From assembly GCA_963693365.1 (NCBI GenBank), contig CAVNZM010000017.1, forward strand, positions 6,014,001 through 6,078,000: 64,000 nucleotides of DNA, in the 5' to 3' direction. The notes beneath the pieces were generated by a model. That model did no database searches and had not been told where the DNA came from. It saw nothing but the letters and a program-made list of their open reading frames with translations. A program made the position numbers and the translations under genes. This DNA comes from Amoebidium appalachense (lineage: Eukaryota; Ichthyosporea). Positions within the stretch are counted from its first letter, which is position 1. Each line of letters begins with the position of its first letter. Below are positions 1 to 11,414 of this stretch, piece after piece.

Positions 1-2118
1 ACGTTGTTGCGCACTCGGAGACGTCTGTGGGGTGTAAACATTGCAAGGGGTCTCAGAAATGGAAACCAAACCCCGTAGTACAGTAGGAGCTTTGGGCTTG
101 TACACACACAGAAAAAGATTTTGTTTTAGTAGAATGCTTTTACTATGCATGCACTCTGTTCAGCATTCGTCCGTCATGACATCATTTGTAGTCGACAGAC
201 AAAAACACTTTCGACTACAGCTGCAGTACAAATGAAGTTTTCTTTGTTCTTTCAGCAGTAGCTGCGTATCCTGATCTATAAATAGATTATGCCATATATA
301 GTATTGGAATGTGCGAAACCCCAAGATGAGTGGTAGTAAGCGCACCCTCGGTTTTGCTTTTTGCTTCAAGTTCCGGTTATATCTGCATGAATCAGGGGCT
401 GACGCAAGGGCAAGGGGCTCGTCTCGGAAACAAACCTGAGCATGCTGTTCCATCGCCGGTGTACCCGGGGCTGCAGCTGCAGGTGAAGCTGGTGAGTGTG
501 TCTGTGCACACGGCGTTGACGCTGCAGTTGTGCGCTCCTTGCTGACACTCATTGTAGGCACCATCTGATTTGCGATGTTACAGTAGCGAATTTTAAAGGT
601 CAGCGATGGCATGCACAAGTATACGCGTGTAAATGAGAATCACTTTTTATGTGTCACGGTATACCACATGCATTGGTAAGGGTATACGTTTAGTTATTAG
701 GAATGGATGGTAACTGTTACTATCAAGTTCGCCCGTGCATGGCCAGCACCAGCTGCATATATGATGGTTAGCTTGACGAGCGAATTTCCAACTCATAGCG
801 ACATACATTCAGTGTGGGGTTAACTGGGCTGCATTTGTGATGCCATGGAGTGTCATGATATTATCAAATATAAGCCTGGTAGGCTTTGTGGTTTCACTGT
901 ATAAAGTGCGCATGCACGTAGGCCTATCGACAACCGTTGACATAAACATAAATTGGAATGCCAAATCATTGTTCGAACACGGGCAAGAAATGACGCCATG
1001 CAGGCATAAGCATATGTGTATGCATGACTCAAGTTTAACTTCCGGATGGTTTGTGAATCATTGTTCAAGTGAACTTAAAATCCAAAATTACAAAGTTGAC
1101 AGGAAGACATATTTTTTTCGACTTCGTGCAGAAAAATGCGCTAGGTTATACTAGCTAGCAGAACATGCACACATACACAACACGTCACTTGAACATTTAC
1201 ATCATTAAAGTATGCCCGTAGGTAGTTACCTGTATATGCAGAGGTGCATGGCCCCCCCTTGATGTAGACATCATGTGTGCTGCTGATGACGAGGTTCTGG
1301 GGATAACCCCCTTTCTTCAGCACACAGGTGTAGGTGGGTTTTTGCACGGGATCTTGCCACACAAACACGGTGCAGTTGGGGAGCTTGTTGCAAGCATCTT
1401 GGCACTCGCTGGTGGTGTTGACGGATAGTGACGACGTGCTGGTGTCGGTGAAGTCGTAGCCGCTGAGGGTGGTGTTTGGATACTTGCAGAAGGAGGCTGC
1501 CAGCGCATCAGCTGCAGTCGGATTGCATTGGGGAAACTGGTGTTTAAGGTATATCTCGGACGTTGTGGAATATGGACAGGGCCAGTCAGACTTCTAATTA
1601 TAATCTAGAGAATAACAAACAAGCCAATGAACGGCCGTTAAATGAGGGGGAAAGAGTATTATCGGTGCCATGTACATATACACATCTGTTTGGGGGATTT
1701 CAGATAGAGAATGACTAGAGATGCATAATGATGTATAAGCTAAGATATAGAAGATGCCGAGCTGCCACATTATTACTTTTCATGCATATGGCTCGTGCAC
1801 CACACTCATTCATCATGATATGGTGCACATTTGAGCTTAAGCTAGCTTGCTGCTTACCCTTGGGGCTCGTCTGAGCTCAATTCGAGGTTTTCTGGTGAGA
1901 TGTTTTATGCAGCTAAATATAGCTAATGTTAAGTAATTCGTCAAGGAAAAAATACTGAAAACACAATTTGGGCACCCACCGTTTGCTTTCTGGCTGACGG
2001 GCACAGCAATGGCAATGATGATGGCAGCAATGAGGATGACGATGCACCCGGCAGCAATCAGCATGCGCCTTTTCTTGCCCCCCAGCCAGCCGAACTTGGC
2101 CCCTGCAGCTGCATCCAT
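1..2118 (-). CDS. Membrane-anchored PAN/EGF-domain protein, 3' partial, multi-exon
   Basis: Assembled from four exons: 1980-2118, 1230-1511, 436-564 and 1-24 (runs off the window). Exon 1 starts at ATG 2118 (MDAAAG), has a basic GGKKRR patch and then a hydrophobic stretch at about residues 20-41, so it looks like a signal-anchor protein with a short cytoplasmic tail and no cleaved signal. Exon 2 carries a PAN/apple-like module with a C-x3-C pair (ECQDACNKLPNC), an FVW core and a later TYTCVLKK. Exon 3 is a complete EGF module: six cysteines, entry NEC, and C-T-D-T-L-T-S-F-T-C, which fits the Asx-hydroxylation signature. Exon 4 begins a second calcium-binding-type EGF (DVSEC). All junctions are phase 1 with GT/AG. 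Likely role, inferred: adhesion or extracellular recognition at the cell surface. Ligand unknown. Exons were joined by eye, so an extra exon in the 468-nt first intron cannot be excluded. Confidence 0.75.
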
Positions 2119-2702
2119 GTTGCTCAACAAAGGAGGGAAGACTTGAAAAACGTGCTTGTGTTCAGCTTGCAAGGATAGCTTGCAAGGACAAAACCGGTTT
2201 TAGTTTTGTGTGTGCAATAAAGGTCACTTGAAAAGCAGTAAAGCACGTTATACGGTTTACTGTCAAAAGGTTACAACGACTAGAACTCGCCAGTTGTGCT
2301 CTAGACACCTAACCAGCTCTAACTAAACTGAGTGAAATGAAGGCCGTGTTCGTTCTTTTATTCCCACGGCTGTTTGCTCTCCTTTGCGTCGAGAAATAGT
2401 GATGGTGGCGTTATGGAGACTGCGTTGAGACTCTGAATAATGATGATGGCTTTATGGAGACTGCGTTAATACTTCATGAATAGCGACGATGGCGTTGGTT
2501 TGGTCTCCACGCGTGGTTTTTTCCCCAGAACGGTGGTTCCAGCAGCTGGTTCCGCCAGGACTGGGTGCTCCATGAACCAATGAAATGCCTCGCCTGCAGA
2601 AAAATATGATTGGTTGTAATATGGTCCAATCAGAATTTCAAAGCTGTTATGTATCTATTAATGGCCAGGGTTCGAAACTCTTCCCGGCCGAATCGGAACG
2701 CC

Positions 2703-2704
<2 letters not shown>
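2119..2704. other. Upstream region of the PAN/EGF gene; no gene seen
   Basis: About 585 bases of ordinary, mixed-composition sequence lie between the first ATG of the PAN/EGF gene and the first poly-C tract. The promoter of the minus-strand gene should lie here, but I see no convincing TATA box. Around 2405-2495 the segment ATGGCGTT/ATGGAGACTGCGTT recurs imperfectly, a weak local duplication. Confidence 0.4.
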
Positions 2705-2739
<35 letters not shown>

Positions 2740-3607
2740 CCCCCGGGGGGAAGCTTCTCATGACTTCGCAGGTCTCATCATATACGGGGCATACACCACC
2801 CACACAAGCTGCACACATATGTACGTGTCTCCCTGTCCCTGTAGAATGTTCAATGGCAGACCCTGACTACAGCGCCAGCCTAGCACATGTACATGTTGTC
2901 ACACCAAACACATTTATGCACACACCCACGCGCGCACACACACACACACACACAGACACACAGACACACACACACACACACATTCACACACACACAGCCG
3001 TGACACCACATATGCATCATAGCCATGCATGGCCACATGAACATACAATGCATATGCATATGCCTGCACATACATATATCGGCCGGCCTTCACTTCAAAA
3101 CTCCCCCCCCCCAGAAATCGAACCCCATTCCCCCCTCCTCCGCTGCCCACCGTTCCCTCCACCAGTGCTGCCCCTCCTTCTCCCCCACCGCCGCTCCGGC
3201 CCTCACCCCTCCCCCCCCCCCCCCTCTCATGCGGATCCCCCCCCTCCCCCCCCCCCCCCACTAGTACTGCCCCCCCCCCCCCCCCCCCCCCTTCCCCCCC
3301 AGGAAGGCCTAAACATGGAATGGATCTAGATGCTCAGAGTCGACGGCCACCAGGTGCAGGTGCCACGTGTATCACGATCAGTGGCACGCGTCTTAAATGG
3401 CAGGCAATGCACACACTGTGCACCACTGTGTTCCGTTCAAAGACACACATGCACATACACACACAGCCGCGACACCACACATGGGACCTAGGCTAGTACA
3501 CGTGCACAGGCACATACTATCTCAGATCATGATAACTGTATTACAAACGTGCACATGCATCCACCCTGTACAATCACATGCTATGCACCCACCCACCCAC
3601 ACACACA

Positions 3608-3654
<47 letters not shown>

Positions 3655-4256
3655 ACACTGCACACACACACCATGTAAACGGCGCACGCACACACACACC
3701 GTGGCACGTACACACACACACACACAAACACATACACACACACAAGAAACCGTTGGTACAAACACCCACACCCACACTGGCATGTACACACACATACACA
3801 GACACGCACACCCTGCATACATACACACCACACTGCACACACACACACATACATTGTACATATATACACAGACACCATAACCGTTGACACAAAACACACA
3901 CACACATGCACACAATGTCATGCACACACACACACACAAACACACACACATACACACACACACGTGCACATGTGCACACATGCACACAACATGGACACAC
4001 ACACAACGGATTACCACTGACACAAACACACACACCCACACCTGTACACATACACACAAACACACACACCGTGCATACATACCCACCACACACACACACA
4101 CACAATTGCAAAGAAAAATACTCACTCACACACAAACACAAACACAACCCCCCAACGTGATTTTCTCCCCCCCCCTCCCCCCCCCCTCTCCGGATCCCCC
4201 CCCCCCCCAAACATTCGATTTCTGCCTGAGCTTCCCATGTTGCTGCCTCAACTCAC

Positions 4257-4301
<45 letters not shown>

Positions 4302-4330
4302 CTCCCCCTCCCCCTCCCCTCCCCCAGAAT
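2705..4330. repeat. Low-complexity block: poly-C tracts and (CA)n microsatellites
   Basis: C33 at 2705-2737, (CA)-rich 2930-2998, several C runs at 3100-3290, long interrupted (CA)n from about 3595 to 4140, and C41 at 4258-4298. Open frames here translate to poly-Pro, poly-Thr-His or poly-Cys-Val and are composition artefacts. No gene is supported. Confidence 0.95.
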
Positions 4331-4384
4331 TTTTAAATAAAAACAAGGGACACTACTTGACGGTTACTGGGTGCTGGTGTGTTG

Positions 4385-5373
4385 TCAGAGATACAATTTA
4401 TTTGAAAGGGTTGGCAATATACACATTGTGCACCCTGCTCCAGTCAAAAGCCAGGAAATCTGCCAGAGCCTTCTTTTGGGCTGCTGCCTCGGCCACTGGG
4501 CCTTTTCCAGCTGCTCCTTGGCCCCTTCTACAGTCAACCCTTTCAGTTTGCCCTCTTTAACTAATTTCTTAGCCATTTCTTTCTGAATCTTAAGCTCAGC
4601 TTTCACGTGCTTCACATCTGCCTCTATATCCGGCCCATTCATGGCTATCATCATGATGAGCTGATTGTGCACTGTCTGTGTTGTCATACGTGCTGTGAGA
4701 GAAGTCTTAATGATATTCACACCAGAGAAGCCACGTTCACTTGTTGCATTACTAATTGGGATTATTCTCACAATGTTAACTTGCAACTCAAGTACAGCAG
4801 CACAATATGATTGCAAAGTTTCTATCTTACAGAGATCAGCCCATGCCTCGTTCAGAGACCTATATCCAACAGGTACATTCTCTACTTTAACCTCAAGGAG
4901 ATGCCGGTGCTCAAAGATAATTTGTTTGGCACTGCGCGTGGCCACTGATCTATCACATCTTTGGCGGCAAGTGGGGGTATATAATATGTTCCGCCCACTG
5001 TTTTAACAGACCCATAGAACTCAGCGAGCACTCTAATCTTGTCGTTTCCGTATGCTTCTAGACTGCTTTTGGTAATGGGGAACTTCGATGGAACAAACAC
5101 GTCCATAGCCTCAGTGCACTCGTCCGAGGGGAATCGGTTTTGCAAGTTATCAATGAGTGCTTGCACGTATTTGTACATGTGATCCGAGACAACCGAGTAA
5201 ACATCCTGCATCGTTTGCATGGGAGGTATGTGCATCGGGTGTTCTTTGTACACTACTTTGTTCTGGGAAATGGTAGCCTTGCAAAACGTCATAAGGTTGG
5301 CACCCCCCTCCGTTCCGGACTTGGTATTGCGACCAAAATACTGTTTTTCGAGCTTCAAATAAAAGAAAATGTG
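4385..5373 (-). pseudogene. hAT-family transposase relic (C-terminal half), frameshifted
   Basis: Two overlapping minus-strand frames (about 5373-4882 and 4942-4385) make one protein when joined near 4940. The downstream part has the hAT C-terminal dimerisation signature: IIPISNATSERGFS followed by N-x-IKTSLTARM and the L-x-IAMNGP region, as in the ZNF862/KIAA-like hAT proteins. The upstream part (YFGRNTKSGTEGG, then VYSVVSDHMYKYVQALIDNL) fits the helical core preceding it. The frame change lies between DVIDQWPRA and TRSAKQII. The N-terminal BED finger and first catalytic region are absent, and no terminal inverted repeats or 8-bp target duplication were found. In the family, this domain dimerises the cut-and-paste transposase. 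This copy should be inactive. Confidence 0.72.
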
Positions 5374-6161
5374 TGCACGAAAAAATAAGGCCACGGACAC
5401 AGTGACACACACAGGAACTAGATACATATGCACACATCATATATACCCTCATATACACTGGCACTGCCGCACATATGTGTGAGAGGACGTGACCGTACGT
5501 ATATACGTAGACAAAATGTATGTATATATTGTGCATTAATGCACTTCATATTTCCCTTTCATTCCTTCAAAGCTTCAACTGCCAACACCAGGAAGGCCTC
5601 TAATAACCACAGGGGTTTTTGAGCATGCATTATAATTACAACTAGATGCAATATAGGCACAAATAAGCATGCCCTAGTTTACTGATGCGCGACGATTGCG
5701 ATTTTTGGTGGGCCCGCTCCGACGGAGCTCCGATTTTCGAAGAGGTTTTCCGAAACGGGATTTCGACTTCCGTTAATGGGCTCCACCGTCCTTCAAACCC
5801 TGTTAATGGTAGCTAAACCTCGGGTGTTCACACGCAAGGTTGTAATCAGTGCCCGTGTGGTCATGCAACCATCTGAACATGGCGTATTCGAATGTCCATG
5901 CACGTGGCATCATGCTGAGCCCTCCGGCGTGCGGGTGTCTACGGCAATATGGGACACTTAGTCCACTTTGTCCCATCTCTATCTGACACCTATTTAGTTT
6001 GACTTACCTCCCGTGATTACGACAAAAAGCGTCGGGCATAATGACATGTGCATCATACCATGCATGCTGTTGCCGGTGTACATGTTGCTCGACGCGTGGA
6101 ACGCGTATTGTACGTGCATGTGTACGTGGTGTTGAAGACCATGGCGTGAGGCAAATATGTA
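5374..6161. other. Unassigned sequence between the hAT relic and copia element A1
   Basis: No gene or repeat family is recognised. The short open frame at 5776-5961 has no domain and no neighbouring exon. The last five bases (6162-6166, CAATG) are the target duplication of the adjacent retrotransposon. Confidence 0.4.
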
Positions 6162-6166
6162 CAATG

Positions 6167-6932
6167 TGTTGGACATTGTGTTCATAGAAGCTAGTTCTAG
6201 TGCACGTTGTTCCTTCTGTAAGTCAGAAATGATTGCATCTTGTGAGGCCAACCTCTGCTCCAGTAGTTGGACTAGTTGCTGCAACTGTAAGTTGTCAGAC
6301 ATAGTGTCGTGTATGATGGGTAACTAGTCTATGTGTTTTGTGCACTGGAAACGACAGTAGAAAAGTGTAAATCAAACGTTCTGCTTCCCATGTTTGTGAC
6401 ATGGGAGGCACTGCTTTATATAGTCGTTGGCCACCTCATGGTGGCCTCGTGTGCACCCTGGTGGTGGGCCATGTACAGCATGGCCGAAAAGAGAGCACAA
6501 TGAAAACAAGTCGTTAAAGATATAAAAGTTAACTGTGCACGTTGAGTGGCTAGTTAACTTGCACTAAAGCACACAAATAAACGTGTTTAACACACCAATT
6601 GCAGTTAAACGTAAATCTTGCTTCACACAACTAAAAATATTCTGAGAATATCCGGGAATAAAGCACACTACCACTCTAAGAATAGAATCCTGTGGCAAAT
6701 ATAGACATGACATCATCTGAACCGGGAATATTAATTAATGAGCACAATTAGCACGTTGCTAGTGAAGCTCGTCATTGGTACAGTTTTTGGCTCAAACATA
6801 TAACTACCATATATGAATATGACCGTAAACAAAAGCTCTATGCACTCGAGTGAGTGTTGAAACAGTTATTCAATTGCTCAGAAACTTTCTCTAACAGACA
6901 TTGCTAGCCGGGAGTACCAGTGTACTCCAACA
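6167..6932 (-). repeat. 3' LTR of A1 (contains the gag start codon)
   Basis: Copy of the 11279-12044 LTR. Because the gag ATG and the first 45 codons lie inside the LTR, this 3' copy also carries them (6302 down to 6167). They run out of the element into flanking DNA, giving an open frame that ends at 5994. Confidence 0.93.
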
Positions 6933-6946
6933 CCCCTACTCAATTG
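6933..6946 (-). other. Polypurine tract of A1
   Basis: In sense the internal region ends CAATTGAGTAGGGG directly before the LTR TGTTGG. A short purine run abutting the 3' LTR is where plus-strand DNA synthesis is expected to start. The same sequence precedes the other family A 3' LTR at 29163. Confidence 0.7.
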
Positions 6947-7117
6947 GATAATTGTGGTATGAATTAATGCAACTGAGCTCGAGTGCTTCAGGTGCACAAA
7001 ATACAGACAATAAAGATTCCCCTACTCAATTTTAGTATGGTACACGTAGTTGCACAGTCGGATGCAACTCTCTCCCCCCCCTGAAGTATGAGGGCGCAGT
7101 TGGTTGATGACGGGTGC

Positions 7118-10100
7118 TCAGCACATGTTGAGCATCCCCACGGCCTTGGTGAAGAAAGAGGCAGACAGGGCCTTGGTGAACATGTCGGCCTTGTTGTCAG
7201 CAGAAGCCACCGGGACCACAGTGATGTTGCCCAGCAGGTGATGTTCCTTGACGGAGCAGTAGCGGACGTCGATGTGCTTGGTCTTGGGCTTAACCCCCAG
7301 GGTGTCCAGCAGGGCCCGGGCAGACTCATTGTCCCCATGGATGGGCACCGGGGTGGGCTCATTGATAGGATTAAGGCCCAGGTCGTCCATCACATAGTTG
7401 AGCCATAGGGCCTCGTTCGTAGCAGCAGACATGGCCACAAATTCAGCCTCAGTGGAGCTGTGGGTGGTGATGGACTGGAGCCGAGACACCCAGGACACAG
7501 GGGAGGAGTTTATGAAGAAGACATAGCCCGTGGTGGAGCGCCGGGTGTCGCGGTCCTCGGCGTAGTCGGAGTCGGAGTAGCCAACAAGGTTGGGGGGGCC
7601 GGGACGGTAGACAATACCCAGGTCGATGGTGGCCAGCAGGTAGCTTACAACTCTGGTAGCCATAGTCCAGTGGGTGACGGTGGGCGCATGAATGTGTCGA
7701 GTAAGGACTCCCAGAGCCTGGGAAATGTCGGGGCGGGTGGTACGCGCAATCCACAGCAGGGCACCGACCAGGCTGGCATAGTCCTCCTTCTTGCTGTAGG
7801 CTGGGGTCTTGTTGCTTTCACTGGCCTGGCCCGGGACGATGGGGGTCTTGGTGCCGGACATGTGGGTGAGACGAAAACGGGCAGCCAAGTCGATGATGTG
7901 TTGACGATGGCCCAGACGCAGAGACCCGTCCTCCAGCCAGGTAAGAGTGTGCCCGATGAGCAGGGTAGGACGACCCAGGTCCTTGGCAGAGAAACGAGCA
8001 TCCAGCTTGGTGAAAAAATCGTCGATGAGCGCATCAGTGGCGGCCGTCACGGTGAAGTCATCCACGTAGGCAGCAAGGGCAATAAATGTTGGGGTCCCGG
8101 CATTCTTGATGAACAGGCACGGGTCAGCAGCACTCACAATGAAGCCTTGGTCGAGGAGATGGTCACGGAGGGCCTCATACCACTGGCGCGGTGCCTGTTT
8201 TAGGCCGTAGAGCGCCTTGTGGAGCAAGCCGACAGCATGGGGGGCCGAGGGGTTGACGAAGCCAGGGGGCTGCTCAATGTAGATGGTCTCGTTGACGGTG
8301 CCGTTGAGGAATGCTGTGTTGACATCGATGTGGCGCAGAGGCAGACCTTGGGCCACGGAGGTAGCCAAAACCAGCCGGATGGTAGCCAGCGCAGCCACAG
8401 GTGACTCGGTGACGAAATAGTCCTGGCCAGGCTGCTGGTAGTTGCCCCGGGCCACAAGCCGGGCCTTGAAAGCAGTGACGTTGCCGACGTTGTCCTGCTT
8501 GACCGTAAAGACCCAGCCGACCGGAATGACAGTGGAGCCATCCTCTGGACGGGGCACAAGGGTGAAGGTGCCGTTGTCTTCCAGGGCCTTGAGCTCACGG
8601 TGTGCAGCCTCCTCCCATTTCAGACGCTGGGGACTCTTGAGTGCAGCCCGGACAGTCTTGGGGACAACAATGGTGGAAGCCTTGATGGGTGTTGATGCAG
8701 GAGCCGTAGCCTGGGGGGCAAGGGGGGCCGTAGCAGCAGCCACGTTGGCAGTCGGGCCTCGACGTTGGTCGTTGTACACAGCGCCACTACGGGTCGTCCG
8801 GGGGAGCCGATGTGCAGGCTCGGGCAGGATCGGAATGTCCAATTGATCACTCGGCGCTGTCCCATTGGCTGACAGACGAGACGAATCAGATTGCTGATCA
8901 TTCCGGACGATGTGATTGGCTGGCTGATTTGACGAATCAGATGACTCCAAAAAATGATGAATTGCCGGTGCGGTCGACCAATCAGATGGGACATCACGGA
9001 GGGGGTGCAGAATAGCAGCCTCGTCGAACTGCACGTCACGGCTGACGGTCATCTTGTGTGCTGCTGGAATCCAGACCTTGTAGCCCTTGATGTTAGGAGG
9101 GTAGCCCACGAAGATGCCCTTGACGGCACGAGGCGCCAGTTTCGGTGTATCCTGTTGATGGACGTAGCAGGGAGAGCCCCAGACACGGAGCCGGCTGTAG
9201 TCGGGAGGAATGCCGGTCCACAGCAGGGCGGGAGACGATTGGCTGCCGGTGGCTCGCGACGGGAGCATGTTGCGTATAAAAGCCGCGGTCACAGCTGCCT
9301 CGGCCCAGAATCCCACCGGAAGGCCGGACTGCTGCAGGAGTGCCCGAACCATGTCGAGGAGGGTCCGGTTCAGTCGTTCGGCAGTCCCATTCTGTTGAGG
9401 AGAGCCGGTGGTAGTGATCTGATGGCGAATGCCATGCTCACGGTTGTAGTCCCCGAAGGCCGTGCCCATGTACTCGCCCCCCCGTCGGACTGAAACACCT
9501 GCATGGGAACACCGTGTTGGGTAACCGCCGCCTTGTGGTACGTCACATATGCAGCCAGTGTGTCCGACTTCTTGACGAGGGGCACGGCCGTGGTGTGGCC
9601 GGTGAATTCGTCGTGGAACGTCGCCAAGTACTGAGCACCACCGATCGCGGGAGGGAAGGGGCCGCTGATGTCGCTGTGAACCTTGGCTAGGACCCGGGGA
9701 GCTTGGCTAGTTGATTCGGAGAAGGCAACACGGTGGGCTTTGCCGAGGGCACAGGGCTCACACACACCCGGAGACTTGGCACCGCCACCCACCAACAGGC
9801 CTGCAGACTTGATGACCGAGCGTACAGCGTCAATGCCAGCATGGCCCAGACGGTAGTGCCACGTGTTGAGGTCGGCAGTAACCTTGAGGATACGCGGAGC
9901 AGTGGTGGTTTGGGCGTCCGGGGTTGTGTCCGCGCGCAGAAGAGACACCGCCATGTGGTACAGCTTGGTGCCGACAGCCGAGCCGGTGGCCAGAATTTGA
10001 TCGCCGTAGCACAACTTAACGCCGCCGCGGGTGTCAAAGCGGGGTAAAACACCGTTGGTAGTTGCCGTGAACACACTGATGAGAGTGTCGGGGATGGAGG

Positions 10101-10365
10101 GCACGTAGAGTACATCCGTCAGCTGATGCACCGCAGTAACGCCGTCGATGGTGCTGGAAAAGAACACGTCGCCCACCCCAAGCACTGCACATGCACCCTT
10201 GTCGGCTACTTGGACCGTGGAGTAAGGCGCCGCACGCATGTTGATGAACACATCGGGCCGGGGGCACACATGGTCAGTGGCTCCAGAGTCGAGGAGCACC
10301 TTGTTGGTGCCACAGTCGTTGCTAGACATGAGGAAAGCCCGGGGAGCGGCAGCCCCCCCTTGCAC
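7118..10365 (-). pseudogene. pol: A1 pol: protease, integrase, reverse transcriptase, RNase H (one frameshift)
   Basis: The first frame (10365 down to about 9480) has the aspartic protease LLDSGATDHVCP, the integrase zinc-binding motif WHYRLGHAG ... CEPCALGKAH, the first catalytic Asp (KVHSDISGP) and the second (VFQSDGG). The second frame (9469 down to 7118) continues with the catalytic Glu (QQNGTAERLNR), the reverse transcriptase with YGLKQAPRQWY and AAYVDDF, and RNase H with YSDSDYAED and SSTEAEF, ending MLNMC. The break is a G run at 9477-9483 with 7 G; the other two copies have 8. One base therefore separates this copy from an open pol. The domain order PR-INT-RT-RH defines Ty1/copia. The product would process, reverse transcribe and integrate the element. 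Confidence 0.93.
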
Positions 10366-11414
10366 TGTGCCGTAGTGTGGGTAGTAGAGGCAGGGTGGTT
10401 GATGCAGGACCCAGGCGGGAGGGGACCACCCTTAGGTTTGCGGCCGTTGGCACGGTTGCCCCCCTTGCACATGGCGGTAGTGTGACTGGTAGACAGTGGG
10501 TGGTTGACGCAGGAACCCTTGGGGTAGGTGCTGGCACGGTTGTTGCCAGAGTTGCTGTGTTGGCCGTTGCCGTTGGGGCACTGAGACTTGATGTGGCCTG
10601 GTTTGCCGCAGCCGTGGCAGATGACAGGTTGAGGAGCCCGTGTGGTGAAGGCGGCCGGCCCGGAGCTGGTAGTCACACGTGCACGTGGGTGGCTGGTCTC
10701 ATATGCCCGTAGCTGTTGGAGGAGGCCCAACACGGTAGGCTTGGGTGTCATCTTGTAGGCAATTACAGGCATTTCGTAGTAAGGCACCTTGCCGAGGTCG
10801 TTGGTGAGCTTGGTCAGCACTTGAGCATCACCAATTTGTGTGCCGTAATCGGCCAGGCGCCGCACGTAGCCGCGGAGTTTCATGGCGTATTTCGTCGCGG
10901 TGTCCGTAGGTTCAGGCGTAGAATTCATGTACAGCCCGATAAGGTCGTACTGATTGGCCTCAGATTGCTCCAGGTAGTGGGCAGATAGGGCCGACCATAT
11001 CTCCGCAGGTGTGGTGGTGCGTGTTAACCCTAGGATACAACGCACGTCAACCGAGAGTGCTTGCCACAGGTAGGAACGGGCAGTGTCGACCTGTTCACGG
11101 GTAGCCGGGTGCTCCGTACTGGGCGCGATGGTGTGGAGAAGACCAGCACCAGAAAGCTGGACATACATGGTTTCGGCCCATGTGTGGTAGTCCGTGCCTG
11201 AATCATTATCAATGCCAGTGAAGAGAGGGATGTCGACCTTGAACTTGATGGAATCATTACGTGAGGGGCCCATAACCCTGTTGGACATTGTGTTCATAGA
11301 AGCTAGTTCTAGTGCACGTTGTTCCTTCTGTAAGTCAGAAATGATTGCATCTTGTGAGGCCAACCTCTGCTCCAGTAGTTGGACTAGTTGCTGCAACTGT
11401 AAGTTGTCAGACAT
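10206..11414 (-). CDS. gag: A1 Gag (nucleocapsid precursor), start codon inside the LTR
   Basis: Begins MSDNLQLQQLVQLLEQ at 11414, well inside the 5' LTR. Residues 1-40 are leucine-rich heptads, a probable coiled coil. The LTR/internal boundary falls after residue 45 and the primer site is translated as RVMGP. A helical copia-type Gag core follows (WAETMYVQLSGAGLL ... LRGYVRRLADYGTQIGD), then a zinc knuckle CHGCGKPGHIKSQC, then two C-x2-H-P...H-x4-C motifs (SCVNHPLSTSHTTAMC and SCINHPASTTHTTAQC). The natural Gag end is near the G7 run at 10353-10359, where pol is in the -1 frame. Past it the gag frame runs out-of-register to 10206. In the family, Gag forms the virus-like particle that packages the RNA. 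Confidence 0.92.
   Translation of the reverse strand: MSDNLQLQQLVQLLEQRLASQDAIISDLQKEQRALELASMNTMSNRVMGPSRNDSIKFKVDIPLFTGIDNDSGTDYHTWAETMYVQLSGAGLLHTIAPSTEHPATREQVDTARSYLWQALSVDVRCILGLTRTTTPAEIWSALSAHYLEQSEANQYDLIGLYMNSTPEPTDTATKYAMKLRGYVRRLADYGTQIGDAQVLTKLTNDLGKVPYYEMPVIAYKMTPKPTVLGLLQQLRAYETSHPRARVTTSSGPAAFTTRAPQPVICHGCGKPGHIKSQCPNGNGQHSNSGNNRASTYPKGSCVNHPLSTSHTTAMCKGGNRANGRKPKGGPLPPGSCINHPASTTHTTAQCKGGLPLPGLSSCLATTVAPTRCSSTLEPLTMCAPGPMCSSTCVRRLTPRSK
11266..11278 (-). other. Primer binding site of A1 (initiator tRNA-Met anticodon arm)
   Basis: Immediately inside the 5' LTR the sense strand reads GGGTTATGGGCCC, the complement of GGGCCCATAACCC. That is the anticodon stem-loop (CAU anticodon) of animal-type initiator tRNA-Met, the same priming region used by Drosophila copia with a half-tRNA. 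The site lies within the gag reading frame. Confidence 0.8.

Noticed and set aside
3522-4336. Long overlapping frames rich in Thr-His, Cys-Val or Pro on both strands (also 30-31.6 kb, 39-41.6 kb and 59.5-60.2 kb)
   Set aside because: They are direct translations of (CA)n, (GT)n and poly-C tracts, open on both strands and in several frames at once, with no domain or splice context.
5776-5961. Isolated 61-residue plus-strand frame
   Set aside because: No conserved motif, no splice partner and no repeat homology within the window.
9210-9398. Antisense ORFs across the copia pol genes (many 60-300 residue frames)
   Set aside because: Shadows of GC-rich pol coding sequence; the same frames recur wherever pol is copied and have no domain.
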